Source: Achromobacter sp. Marseille-Q4962 | Lineage (GTDB): Bacteria; Pseudomonadota; Gammaproteobacteria; Burkholderiales; Burkholderiaceae_B | NCBI RefSeq assembly: GCF_943737005.1 | Contig: NZ_CALSFU010000016.1 | Coordinates: forward strand, 85,356 to 149,355 | Direction of reading: 5' to 3' | DNA length: 64,000 nt | Position numbers and translations under genes: made by a program | Notes under the pieces: model-generated | Told to the model about the DNA's origin: nothing | The model's input: only the letters and a program-made list of their open reading frames with translations | Database searches by the model: none | Shown: positions 30,740 to 38,984 of the stretch, piece after piece | How positions within the stretch are numbered: the first letter of the stretch is position 1 | How the letters are laid out: each line of letters begins with the position of its first letter

Positions 30740-31699
30740 CTATCGCCCCTGCCCCTGCCGCCGGCACTCCGAAGGCGTGAGCCCGTAGCGCGCGCGAAAC
30801 GCGTGGCTGAACCGCGCCGCGTCGGAAAATCCATGGCGGTAGGCGATGTCGCCGATCTGGCGGCCCGCCTGGGCTGCGTCGCACAACACTTCGCGGCAGC
30901 GCTCGAGGCGCGCGCTCAGGATGAAATCGGCCGGCGTGGTCGAGGCCAGCGCGAACAGGTTGTAGAGGTAGCGGCGGGACACGCGGAACGCCGCCGCGAC
31001 CTTCGCGGGCGACAGCAAGGGGTCATGCAGGTTGTCCAGGATGTACTGCTGCGCGCGCCGTAACTGCGCCTGCCGCAGCTCCGCCTGGCCCAGGCCGGAC
31101 GCTCTGCCGGTCTGCTCGCTGATATCCAGCCCCATCATCTGCAGCACCGCGTTGGCGGCGTCGCGCGCCGCGCTGTCCGACAGGTTGGCATGCTCGCTCA
31201 GCGCCACGCGCAGCAGGTCCATCGCCATGCGCCCGCAGCCGTGGCGGGCGCTGAAACGCCGCGCGACCGCATGCTGCACGCTGGGCTGCCAGGCCTCCAG
31301 CTGCTTGCCCGGCACCTGCATGACGAGAAAGTGCGCGTCGTCGTCCACGTCTACCTCGTAGGGCCGCGCGGTGTCGTAGATGCCCCATTCGCCCGGATTC
31401 AGCAGCGCGCTGCGCGCGGCCTGGCGGATCTCGCTGCGGCCGGCGAGCTGCAGCGTGACTTTGTAGCCCGGCGCTTCCGCGCGGTCGGCCAGCGCGCGCG
31501 TGCGGCGCACGCACTGGGCGCTCGTGTGCAGCTCGCTGACCTGCATCCAGCCCAGTGCGCCCACCGCCACACTGCTGCGAAAGCGCGACGGATACACCGC
31601 GGACACGTCCAGCGGGACGAAGGTGCTGCTGATGCTTTCCTTCCAGCTCGCGCAATCGCGGAATTCCGTGCGCGCGCCGTGCAAAAGGAAGTGGGACAT
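30740..31699 (-). CDS. AraC-family regulator, FeaR-like
   Basis: This is a 319 aa regulator. The N-terminal two thirds (residues 1-205) look like the AraC-binding-like sensor domain of FeaR-type proteins (MSHFLLHGARTEFRDCASWKE, WGIYDTARPYEVDVDDDAHF). The C-terminal AraC DNA-binding domain spans about residues 215-315, with the two helix-turn-helix units PAKVAAAFRVSRRYLYNLF and IGDIAYRHGFSDAARFSHAF. E. coli FeaR activates tyramine and phenylethylamine oxidation genes, and this gene sits next to an aromatic amine dehydrogenase operon, so it is the likely activator of that operon. ATG 31699 was chosen; the frame is open farther upstream but lacks conserved sequence. Confidence 0.85.
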   Translation of the reverse strand: MSHFLLHGARTEFRDCASWKESISSTFVPLDVSAVYPSRFRSSVAVGALGWMQVSELHTSAQCVRRTRALADRAEAPGYKVTLQLAGRSEIRQAARSALLNPGEWGIYDTARPYEVDVDDDAHFLVMQVPGKQLEAWQPSVQHAVARRFSARHGCGRMAMDLLRVALSEHANLSDSAARDAANAVLQMMGLDISEQTGRASGLGQAELRQAQLRRAQQYILDNLHDPLLSPAKVAAAFRVSRRYLYNLFALASTTPADFILSARLERCREVLCDAAQAGRQIGDIAYRHGFSDAARFSHAFRARYGLTPSECRRQGQGR

Positions 31700-31880
31700 G
31701 GCGACTCCGGCGGCCCCAGACGGCGCGCCTGCGTATGCGTGTTGCCGATGGCTGGGCAAGAACATTGTGCTGCCTCTTTCTAGCACCCGCCGTCCGGGCC
31801 GAGTATCCGTGACAACCCTACGAAACGGGTTCGCCGGGGACATCCATTCTCCCCGCCCGCGTTGCCGGGACGACATGGCT

Positions 31881-32390
31881 CTACGGCTTGCGATCGCTGC
31901 CGTAGGAATATGCCGAGGGCGTCAGCCCCTGCTGCGCCAGTGCGCGCGCCAGGGCGTGCCGAACCGGCACCACGTCGTCGTAGCGCCTGGGCCGCAGCGC
32001 CGCCACTTCGGCCTGCGTGTAGGGGCGGAAGTCCGCCGGCAGCTGGCGAGGACTGAACTCGCGCAGCAGCCAGTTCAGCACCGCGGCCAATTCCGCGTCG
32101 CTCAACTGCGATTGCGCGGCGCCCGGCACGCGGACCAGGTACTCGCGGCCCGCCGGCAGCGCCAGGAACATGCCCACCGAATCGCGGAAATCGGGAATGG
32201 CGTGGCGCGCGCTGCCGCGGCCGTCGACCCGGTGGCAGCCGGCGCACTGCAGTACGTAGTCCGCCCTCGCCGCTTCCCACAGGCGCTGCGCCTGCGCCGC
32301 GTCTGCCGCGCAGGCGAGCCCGGCCCAGGCCAGGCCGCACGCGGCGGCCCAGCCCCGCCATACCGGCAGGCGCGCGCGCCGTCCGTTCAT
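31881..32390 (-). CDS. Monohaem cytochrome c of the amine dehydrogenase operon
   Basis: This is a 169 aa periplasmic c-type cytochrome with a signal peptide ending at CAADAAQ (near residue 28) and one haem site, QCAGCH (near residues 47-52). A C-terminal extension of about 50 residues follows the haem domain (YTQAEVAALRPRRYDDVVPVR). It overlaps the aauA stop by ATGA, so it belongs to the operon. The aau cluster of Alcaligenes faecalis also carries a small monohaem cytochrome after aauA. A role as electron acceptor or in TTQ formation is possible. No copper-protein gene (azurin or amicyanin) is in the window. Confidence 0.85.
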   Translation of the reverse strand: MNGRRARLPVWRGWAAACGLAWAGLACAADAAQAQRLWEAARADYVLQCAGCHRVDGRGSARHAIPDFRDSVGMFLALPAGREYLVRVPGAAQSQLSDAELAAVLNWLLREFSPRQLPADFRPYTQAEVAALRPRRYDDVVPVRHALARALAQQGLTPSAYSYGSDRKP

Positions 32391-32908
32391 GGCTTCGGCT
32401 TGGGTTTGGCCAGTCCCACGACGACGGAAGTCGTGCAGTGGAAAATGGACGATTCGTTGGACATGCACCAGTTCACGTCGTTGTGCAGGAACATCTGGTA
32501 GCCGGGCCGCTCGCGCTCGGCCGACGAGCACATGCACCGGCCGCAGGCGGTCTTGCCGCAGCAGTCGTTGTAGCTGATGAGATAGTCCTTGCCGTCCAGC
32601 GGATTGTGGCAGGTGCCCACCCACGACACGGCCGACGGCGACGTGCCCGGCGGGCATGACGTCATGGTGCCGCCGCAGCACGAGCACAGGAAGCCGTCCA
32701 CCGCGCAGTAGCGCCAGTAATCGCAGGCAGTCTCGTCGGTCTGCGGCTTCTTGCCGCCGGCCGGCGCCGAACGCGCCACCGGCAGCACGGGCATGAGAAA
32801 GGCCGTGCCCACCAGCGCCTTGCCGATGCGGTTCAGGACGCTGCGACGCGAAGTCGATTGCGCTATCGAGCGCGCCGCGCGCTCTCCCAGATTATCCAGC
32901 CAGCGCAT
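32387..32908 (-). CDS. aauA: Aromatic amine dehydrogenase small (TTQ) subunit
   Basis: This is the 173 aa catalytic subunit of a tryptophan-tryptophylquinone (TTQ) amine dehydrogenase in the periplasm. A Tat signal with SRRSVL (residues 20-25) precedes a cysteine-rich mature domain. W96 and W147 are the two TTQ tryptophans. Offset by 13 from published A. faecalis aromatic amine dehydrogenase numbering, the active-site residues all match: D71 (Asp84), D115 (Asp128), N143 (Asn156), V145 (Val158), F156 (Phe169) and T159 (Thr172). The Phe at 156 is the aromatic-amine type; methylamine dehydrogenase has Tyr there. The offset comparison is from memory. It overlaps aauD by 17 bases. Confidence 0.92.
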   Translation of the reverse strand: MRWLDNLGERAARSIAQSTSRRSVLNRIGKALVGTAFLMPVLPVARSAPAGGKKPQTDETACDYWRYCAVDGFLCSCCGGTMTSCPPGTSPSAVSWVGTCHNPLDGKDYLISYNDCCGKTACGRCMCSSAERERPGYQMFLHNDVNWCMSNESSIFHCTTSVVVGLAKPKPKP

Positions 32909-33530
32909 TGCCGTTCTCCTCGCGCGAAACGCGCATTTCGTCCATGGCGCCGCCCGCCAGGAAATCCTGCACCGAGGCCACGCCCAGCTCCTTCGCGGTG
33001 AACAGACTCTCGAGCTGTTCGCGCGAGTTGACCAGGCCCTTGGCGCGCAAGGCGCCCGTCTCGTCGATCAGCACCGCGTAGGGCAGTTTGCTGATCTGGA
33101 ACTTCATGCCCAGCTCGGCCGACAGCACATAGGGAAAGCGCTCCAGCCCCGCCTGGCGGTAGAACGCCAGGTGCTCGGGCATCTCGCCGTCGCTGGCCAG
33201 CACGATGCGCAGCCAGCGGCTTTCGGTGCCGGCCACGGACTTCAGGATGGGCAGCAGCTTCTTGCACACCGGGCAGGTGGGCGAGAGAAAGAACAGCAGT
33301 TGGCTCTGCGCCCCGCCCGCGCCGATGGCCACGCGCCGGCCCTGCAGGTCCGGCAGTTCGAAACGCGGCGCGGGCTCGCCCACGGCCGGGCCCTTGTCCA
33401 TGGTCAGCGCGCCCATCGGCGCGACACGCTCGTACAGCACGCCGATCTGCCTCGACAACGCGAGGATCGCCAGCACGAGGCAGAGGATCACGCCCCACAA
33501 CAGGAAATTCGAGATAACCAAGGCTTCCAT
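32892..33530 (-). CDS. aauD: Amine dehydrogenase accessory protein MauD/AauD (thioredoxin-like)
   Basis: This is a 212 aa membrane-anchored thioredoxin-like protein needed for disulphide formation in the small subunit, which has many cysteines. The N-terminal anchor is ALVISNFLLWGVILCLVLAILA (residues 3-24), and the active-site motif is SPTCPVCKKLLP near residue 82. Start ATG 33530 was chosen because of the AAGGAG Shine-Dalgarno 7 bases upstream. An ATG at 33545, which overlaps the aauE stop as ATGA, would add 5 residues (MKESS) and cannot be excluded. It matches MauD of methylamine clusters in size. Confidence 0.9.
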   Translation of the reverse strand: MEALVISNFLLWGVILCLVLAILALSRQIGVLYERVAPMGALTMDKGPAVGEPAPRFELPDLQGRRVAIGAGGAQSQLLFFLSPTCPVCKKLLPILKSVAGTESRWLRIVLASDGEMPEHLAFYRQAGLERFPYVLSAELGMKFQISKLPYAVLIDETGALRAKGLVNSREQLESLFTAKELGVASVQDFLAGGAMDEMRVSREENGNALAG

Positions 33531-33541
33531 GGAAGACTCCT

Positions 33542-34072
33542 TCATAAATGCTGCAACTTGAAATGCGAGGCAATCAGGTGATTGGCGGTGTAGTACAGCC
33601 CCACCGCGCTCAGGGTCAGACCCGCCACGGCCGCGGCGTCGGCGCCCTGCAGCGCGCGGGCCGCGCCGTGCGTCAGGGCCGGCAGCGCCCAGCACGCCAG
33701 CACCGCGTTGCGCGCGACCAGCCACCATGACAAGCCCATGCCGTGCGAAGCCGGGCCGCCGCAGCCGCAATCGATGTCGCGGCGCCCCCGCAGCAGATTG
33801 ACGGCCAGCGCCGCGGTGGCCACAGCCAGCACCGCCAGGGCCAGCCAGGCGGCGCCCGCCCGCGTGGAAGGCGCCAGCAGCAGCGCGCCGGCCAGCGTCT
33901 CGGCCAGCACGAAGGCGTATGCGAAAGGCCGGCCCGCCAAGGCGGGCAGGATGCCGTAGGCCGCGACCGCGGCCGCGTAGCGCTGCGGATCGCGCAGCTT
34001 CTCCACTGCGCCCAGCAGCAGCACGCAGGCCAGCGCCGCGCTCGCGGCATGGATCAGGACGGGGTCGATCAT
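33542..34072 (-). CDS. aauE: Amine dehydrogenase accessory protein MauE/AauE
   Basis: This is a 176 aa integral membrane protein with about four or five hydrophobic segments, of the MauE/DoxX-like superfamily. A cysteine pair is in DIDCGCGG near residues 100-107. MauE acts with MauD in periplasmic processing of the TTQ subunit, probably supplying reducing or oxidising equivalents for its disulphides. It overlaps aauB by ATGA. Confidence 0.88.
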   Translation of the reverse strand: MIDPVLIHAASAALACVLLLGAVEKLRDPQRYAAAVAAYGILPALAGRPFAYAFVLAETLAGALLLAPSTRAGAAWLALAVLAVATAALAVNLLRGRRDIDCGCGGPASHGMGLSWWLVARNAVLACWALPALTHGAARALQGADAAAVAGLTLSAVGLYYTANHLIASHFKLQHL

Positions 34073-35256
34073 GGCTGGCCTTCCGCGGGTTGCGGCTCGA
34101 CCTGCAGCGCGGTCTCGCCCGCGGCCTGGATGGTGCCCTTGAGCACCGGCGCGGCCGGTTCCGCGTCGTAGACGTTCACGTTGCCGCCGTCGATGGTATA
34201 GAGGCGCGGCTGAGTGTCCTGCGAGACCGACATGGACAGCGCGTTCCTGCCCGGCACCCGCGCCAGGCGCTTATGCGTGGCCAGGTCGTACACCCAGATC
34301 TCGGCCGCCGGCGTCTTGTGCGAGCCTTCCGCGCCGTTCGGGTGCATGCCGACGTACAGGCGCTTGTGCTGCCGGTTCACGGCCAGTACGTTGTAGCCGC
34401 CCGGCCGCCATCCCTGGTCCTTGCCGGACTTGTCAAGCAGCGACCACGGCTCGCCGAAGCGGACTTCCCGGCCGCTGAAATCCGCGCTGTAGACGTTTCC
34501 GTTGAACGACACGAAGTAGAACGTGTCGCCCAGGTTCTCCGTGTGGATGAAGATGGGGTCCTTCTCCACGTCGAACATGGGCTGGCTGCGCGCCTGGCCC
34601 GCCGGCTTGCCGTCGGGGCCCACATCCACGGTCAGCAGAGTGCCGTCGCCGCAGATGCTGGCGAAGCTGCGCGGCCGCGACGGCAGCACGATAACGCTCC
34701 AGCAGCCGGCCACCGCCGTGATCTCGTCGGCGAACTTGCGCGCCTTCAGGTCCACCACCGACACCGAGGTGGCGGGCGTGGCGTTCTGCACGAAAAGCAG
34801 TTCGCCGTCGGCGCTCTGGCGGAAGTAGTTGCGGTAATTCAGCGCCTGCGCGCGTTTGCCGGGTATGGCGATCTCGTACTTCGGCGTGAGGGTCTGCGCG
34901 TCCCATACCTCCACCACGTCGGTGCGCTTGCCGCGGTTGAGCCGCTCGTAGTAGGTGGTCATCACGAAGATGTCCTTGCCGTCGGCCGAGACGGTCATGT
35001 GCCCATTGAACGAGGTGGGCACCAGGCCGAGGAACTTCAGCGTGTCGCCGTCGTAGAGATTGACGCGGCTGTCCACCAGATGGTTGAAGGCCGCATCCAT
35101 CACATACAGCCGGTGCGGCGTCGCTTCGGGCAGGCGGGCGCCTCCCTGCAGCCGCTCCACAGGCAGCTCGGCGCGCGCGGCGCCGGCCGCGGCGAGCGCC
35201 GCGCACAGCGCCCAGGCGGCCCGCCGCGCGCGTATCGTGGCACATTGCGCTTTCAT
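34069..35256 (-). CDS. aauB: Aromatic amine dehydrogenase large subunit
   Basis: This is the 395 aa periplasmic beta-propeller subunit of the heterotetrameric amine dehydrogenase, holding the TTQ small subunits. A signal peptide with cleavage near AAGAARA-ELPVERL (residue 29) precedes repeated blades such as YVMDAAFNHLVDSRVNLYDGD, VSADGKDIFVMTTYYERLNRG and RLYVGMHPNGAEGSHKTPAAEIWVYD. The blade sequence ERLNRGKRTDVVEVWD is typical of MauB and AauB. It is the first of the four dehydrogenase genes and follows the barrel gene by about 38 bases. Confidence 0.93.
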   Translation of the reverse strand: MKAQCATIRARRAAWALCAALAAAGAARAELPVERLQGGARLPEATPHRLYVMDAAFNHLVDSRVNLYDGDTLKFLGLVPTSFNGHMTVSADGKDIFVMTTYYERLNRGKRTDVVEVWDAQTLTPKYEIAIPGKRAQALNYRNYFRQSADGELLFVQNATPATSVSVVDLKARKFADEITAVAGCWSVIVLPSRPRSFASICGDGTLLTVDVGPDGKPAGQARSQPMFDVEKDPIFIHTENLGDTFYFVSFNGNVYSADFSGREVRFGEPWSLLDKSGKDQGWRPGGYNVLAVNRQHKRLYVGMHPNGAEGSHKTPAAEIWVYDLATHKRLARVPGRNALSMSVSQDTQPRLYTIDGGNVNVYDAEPAAPVLKGTIQAAGETALQVEPQPAEGQP

Positions 35257-35294
35257 CGGTATTCTCCTGGTCTCATTTCCCTTCCTCGCTCGAA

Positions 35295-36176
35295 CTAGAA
35301 CGCGTATACGTAGCGCATCTGCACGCCGCGCATGCGGGGCCCGTTCTCGACCTTCAGGTCGTGGATGTACTGCATCTGTATCTGGTTGGCGTCGTTGATC
35401 TGGTGCGTAAGCTCCAGCGCCAGCTGGTGATTGCGTCCGCGCGTCGTCACCGTTTCTCCGGAAACGGTTTCGCGCCCGCCCGTCTCGTAGCGGTAGCGGA
35501 TGCCGCCGTATGTGCTGTCGGTGAAATTGGTCGACACCAGCGCGAACAGGCGCAGCGACGGGTCTTTTTTCAGGCGCTGCCCGTACCAGTCGGAATTGCG
35601 GCCGTAGATCTCAACCTCGGCGATCGCCTCCAGAAACGTGGATTTGCCCACGCCCTGCACGAACGCGAAGTCCTGGATGGTGGACCAGCGGTGCTTGCCC
35701 GGCGACACGTCGGGGCGCGAACCGTCGTAGCGCCCGACCGGCGCGACGACAAAGGGCTCCCACGCGAACCAGGTCCTGGTCTGCTCGTTGTTGTAGAGCC
35801 AGACCGCCGTGCCCAGCGTGACGTCGCCCACGCCGGACATGTGGTCCTCCGGCGTACCGGGCAGATCGAGCGAGGTGCGGTACATGGGCACGATGAATTC
35901 CAGCTGCACCGTTTTGCCGAGAAACTCGCGGTAGTGCATCTGCCGGTAGACCAGCGCGTTCACATCCACGGACGCGCCGTGCACGCGCTCGCCCTCCGCG
36001 TACAGTCCCGACGACCTCAACCCCGCCAGATAGCCGGCGACGATATTGGTGCCCACGGGCGCCGGTATCCAGTCTCGCGCGCTCGGATCGCCCGCCCAGG
36101 CGGGCCCGGCGGCGCCCATCCCGGCCGCCAGCAGCATTGCGCCTGCACCGGCCCGGCGATAGTTCCTGCCTGCCAT
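35295..36176 (-). CDS. Outer-membrane beta-barrel, MetA/phenol-degradation family
   Basis: This is a 293 aa protein with a signal peptide ending at GPAWAGDPSA (near residue 30) and alternating strands through to a C-terminal phenylalanine in VQMRYVYAF, the typical end of an outer-membrane barrel. Segments such as YNNEQTRTWFAWEPFVVAPVG and ELTHQINDANQIQMQYIHD resemble 'putative MetA pathway of phenol degradation' proteins, often annotated as transporters and found in aromatic-compound operons. It lies between the aldehyde dehydrogenase and aauB genes, so uptake of an aromatic amine is a reasonable guess. Confidence 0.72.
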   Translation of the reverse strand: MAGRNYRRAGAGAMLLAAGMGAAGPAWAGDPSARDWIPAPVGTNIVAGYLAGLRSSGLYAEGERVHGASVDVNALVYRQMHYREFLGKTVQLEFIVPMYRTSLDLPGTPEDHMSGVGDVTLGTAVWLYNNEQTRTWFAWEPFVVAPVGRYDGSRPDVSPGKHRWSTIQDFAFVQGVGKSTFLEAIAEVEIYGRNSDWYGQRLKKDPSLRLFALVSTNFTDSTYGGIRYRYETGGRETVSGETVTTRGRNHQLALELTHQINDANQIQMQYIHDLKVENGPRMRGVQMRYVYAF

Positions 36177-36282
36177 GCTCTTCCCCTTGGTTGCCGCGCG
36201 CAGCGGACGCCGATATGGTCCCGGCTCTGTCCTTCCCGCCGCGCGCGAGGTCCGGCTGCGCCTCGCGGCGCGCCGCCGGGCC

Positions 36283-37779
36283 CTAGTAAGCGATGCAAAC
36301 CGATTTCTTCTCCAGGTACATCTCGATCACGGCGCGGCCGTGCTCGCGGCCGATGCCGGACTGCTTGAATCCGCCGAACGGCATGTTGGGATCCAGCATG
36401 TTGTGCGTGTTGACCCAGACCGTGCCTGCGTCGATCCGCGGAATCAGGCGCTGCACGCGCGCCAGGTCGTTGCTCCATATGCTGGCGCCCAGGCCGAAAT
36501 CGCTGTCGTTGGCCAGCCGCGCCGCTTCCTCCAGATCGTCGAAGGGCTGCGCCACCACCACCGGGCCGAAGATCTCCTCGCGCAGGATGCGCGCCGCGGG
36601 CGGCGCCTCGCTGAACACCGTGGGCCGCAGAAAATATCCCTCGCCGTCCACGGCCGTGCCGCCGGCCAGGACACGCGCGCCCTCGGCCTTGCCGATGCCG
36701 ATGTAGTCCAGCACCCGGCGCTGGTGGCGGGCCGACACCAGCGGCCCGATTTGCGTCGCGGGGTCGAAGCCCGATCCGAGCGCGAGCCCCGCGGCCAGGT
36801 CAGCCAGGCCCTCGGTCACCTTGTCATACAGCGCCCGCTGCACGTAGAGCCGCGAGCCCGCCGTGCAGACCTGCCCCTGGTTGAAGAAGATGGCCGCCGC
36901 CGCCCCCTGCACCGCGCGGTCCGCGTCGCAGTCGTCCAGCACGATCACGGGCGACTTGCCGCCCAGCTCCAGCGAGACGCGCTTCATGCCGTCCATGGCG
37001 GCATGGCCGATGCGTTTGCCGACCTCGGTGGAGCCCGTGAACGCGATCTTGTCGATGCCGGGATGCGCGGCCAGCGCGGCGCCCGCGGTCTCGCCGCGCC
37101 CCGTCACCACGTTCACCACGCCGGGCGGAAAGCCCGCCTCCAGCGCCAGCTCGGCCAGGCGCAGCGCGGTCAGAGGCGTCTCCTCGGCGGGCTTGAGCAC
37201 GACGGTGCAGCCCGCCGCCAGGGCCGGCGCGATCTTCCAGATCGCCATGAGCAGCGGGAAATTCCAGGGAATGATGGCCGCCACCACGCCCACGGGCTGG
37301 GGCAGCGTGTAGCCGCTGTATTTCACGCCCGGCGGGAAAGCGATGGACAGGCCCAGCGTCTCGCCCGTCAGCTTGGTCGCCCAGCCGGCCATGTAGCGCA
37401 GCCACTGCGCGCCCGCGCCCACTTCCAGCGCCCGGGCCACTGACAGCAGCTTGCCGTTGTTCAGCGTCTCCAGCCGCGCCAGCGCTTCGCCGTGGCGTTC
37501 GACCAGGTCCGCGAGCCTGAGCAACAGCCGCTCCCGGTCCGCGGGCAGCAGGTCCCGCCACGCCGGCGCATCGCAGGCGCGGCGGGCCGCCCGCACCGCC
37601 AGGTCCACCTGCGCGGGGCCGGCGTCGGGCTGGTGCGCGATGACCCGGCCCGTGGCCGGGTCATACACGGGAATGGGCGCGCCCTCTCCCTGGCGCACCG
37701 GCTCGCCGTCGATGAGCATGTGCTCGCGGATAGCATCCAGTTCAGGGCGGCCGGAAGAAGATACGGAAGGCGTGGACAT
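36283..37779 (-). CDS. Aldehyde dehydrogenase (phenylacetaldehyde/NAD type) of the aromatic amine operon
   Basis: This is a 498 aa NAD(P)-dependent aldehyde dehydrogenase. Motifs are PWNFPLLMAIWKIAPALAAG near residue 162, FTGSTEVGKRIG (cofactor loop) near residue 241, LELGGKSPVIV with the base Glu near residue 265, and FFNQGQVCTAGSR with the catalytic Cys near residue 299. Ending EMYLEKKSVC is typical of phenylacetaldehyde and betaine aldehyde enzymes. It is the first gene of the operon, converting the aldehyde made by the amine dehydrogenase to the acid. Start ATG 37779 has GGAG about 10 bases upstream; ATG 37794 in frame is an alternative. The exact aldehyde is an inference from neighbours. 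Confidence 0.86.
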   Translation of the reverse strand: MSTPSVSSSGRPELDAIREHMLIDGEPVRQGEGAPIPVYDPATGRVIAHQPDAGPAQVDLAVRAARRACDAPAWRDLLPADRERLLLRLADLVERHGEALARLETLNNGKLLSVARALEVGAGAQWLRYMAGWATKLTGETLGLSIAFPPGVKYSGYTLPQPVGVVAAIIPWNFPLLMAIWKIAPALAAGCTVVLKPAEETPLTALRLAELALEAGFPPGVVNVVTGRGETAGAALAAHPGIDKIAFTGSTEVGKRIGHAAMDGMKRVSLELGGKSPVIVLDDCDADRAVQGAAAAIFFNQGQVCTAGSRLYVQRALYDKVTEGLADLAAGLALGSGFDPATQIGPLVSARHQRRVLDYIGIGKAEGARVLAGGTAVDGEGYFLRPTVFSEAPPAARILREEIFGPVVVAQPFDDLEEAARLANDSDFGLGASIWSNDLARVQRLIPRIDAGTVWVNTHNMLDPNMPFGGFKQSGIGREHGRAVIEMYLEKKSVCIAY

Positions 37780-37872
37780 GCCGTTGCGCTCCATCTGCTA
37801 GGGTGCAGGCAGGATAGCAACGGCGGGCACGGCCGCGCTTGTCGGCGCGTGCATGGGAATTTGTCATTCTGA

Positions 37873-37932
37873 GCACGGCGGGCGCCGTGCGGGGAGAATG
37901 CGGCCGGACGCCCCACGACGGGGCCCGGCCGC
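37873..37932. promoter_or_regulatory. Two GC dyads between the aldehyde dehydrogenase start and qor end
   Basis: GCACGGCG (37873-37880) and CGCCGTGC (37883-37890) form a perfect 8-base inverted repeat about 100 bases before the aldehyde dehydrogenase ATG. GCGGCCGG (37900-37907) and CCGGCCGC (37925-37932) enclose GCCCC and GGGGC, a strong 13-pair hairpin that could end qor without a T-run. The first may be an operator of the amine operon. Confidence 0.4.
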
Positions 37933-37946
37933 AGACGGGCGCGCCG

Positions 37947-38936
37947 TCAGTCCAGCATCAGCACGGTCGCGCCGGTGGTCTTACGGCCCGCCAACGCGGT
38001 CTGGGCCTGGCCGGCCTCGCCCAGCGGGTAGCGCTGGTCGATGCGCACCTTGATTTTCTTCTTGAGCACGAGGTCGAACAGCTCCTTGGAGGCGGCCTGG
38101 AGCTTCTCGGGGGTGTTCACGTGGATGCCCAGCGACGGACGCGTGACGTACAGGCTGCCCTTCTGGTTGAGTATGCCCAGGTTGACGCCGGTGACGGGCC
38201 CGGAGGCGTTGCCGAAGCTCACCATCAGTCCGCGCGGCTCGATGCAGTCGAGCGAGATTTCCCAGGTGTCCTTGCCCACGCCGTCGTACACCACGGGCAC
38301 CTTCTTGCCGCCGGTCAGTTCGAGCACGCGCTCGACTACGTTCTCGCGCGAATAGTCGATGGTTTCCCACGCGCCGTTGGCGCGCGCGAGCGCGGCCTTT
38401 TCGGGGCTGGACACCGTGCCGATGAGCTTCACGCCCAGCGCCTTGGCCCATTGGCAGGCGATCAGGCCCACGCCGCCAGCGGCCGCGTGGAACAGGATGG
38501 TCTCGCCGCCCTGCAGGCGGTAGGTCTGGCGGAACAGGTACTGCACCGTCAGGCCCTTGAGCATGATGGCGGCGGCTTCGTCGAAGCCGATGCCCTTGGG
38601 CAGCTTGACGACCTGCGCGGCCGGCACGTTGCGCGCCTCGGCGTAGGCGCCGAGCGGGCTCTGGCCGTAGGCCACGCGGTCGCCCGCCTTGAGGTGGCGG
38701 ACGTCGGCGCCCACCGCGGTGACCACGCCCGCCCCCTCGAAGCCCAGGCCGTGCGGCAGCGGATGGGGATACAAGCCCGTGCGGTAATAGATATCGATGA
38801 AGTTCAGCCCGGCCGCGTGCTGCCGGATCGTGACCTCGTTGGGTGCGGGCGGCGGCACTTCCACGTCCACGAGTTTCAGGACTTCGGGGCCGCCGTGCTG
38901 CTCGATACGGATTGCCTTGACGAGATTGCTGGCCAT
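37947..38936 (-). CDS. qor: NADPH:quinone oxidoreductase (zinc-independent MDR)
   Basis: This is a 329 aa medium-chain dehydrogenase/reductase of the quinone oxidoreductase type, which reduces quinones with NADPH. LNFIDIYYRTGLYPHPLPHG near residue 41-60 and GLGFEGAGVVTAVGADV follow the QOR pattern, and the Rossmann motif is HAAAGGVGLIACQWAKALG near residue 143. No catalytic zinc cysteines are visible. ATG 38936 has an AAGGAGG Shine-Dalgarno. The gene stands alone between the amine operon and an EamA transporter gene. Confidence 0.88.
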   Translation of the reverse strand: MASNLVKAIRIEQHGGPEVLKLVDVEVPPPAPNEVTIRQHAAGLNFIDIYYRTGLYPHPLPHGLGFEGAGVVTAVGADVRHLKAGDRVAYGQSPLGAYAEARNVPAAQVVKLPKGIGFDEAAAIMLKGLTVQYLFRQTYRLQGGETILFHAAAGGVGLIACQWAKALGVKLIGTVSSPEKAALARANGAWETIDYSRENVVERVLELTGGKKVPVVYDGVGKDTWEISLDCIEPRGLMVSFGNASGPVTGVNLGILNQKGSLYVTRPSLGIHVNTPEKLQAASKELFDLVLKKKIKVRIDQRYPLGEAGQAQTALAGRKTTGATVLMLD

Positions 38937-38984
38937 GCTGGCCTCCTTTCTTGGGTAATGAGTGCGAAACAACCGAAAACGGAT

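Noticed and set aside
32387..35256. Methylamine dehydrogenase (mau) instead of aromatic amine dehydrogenase.
   Set aside because: The small subunit has Phe at the place of the methylamine-enzyme Tyr, and the operon has an aldehyde dehydrogenase and FeaR-like regulator but no amicyanin or mauG.
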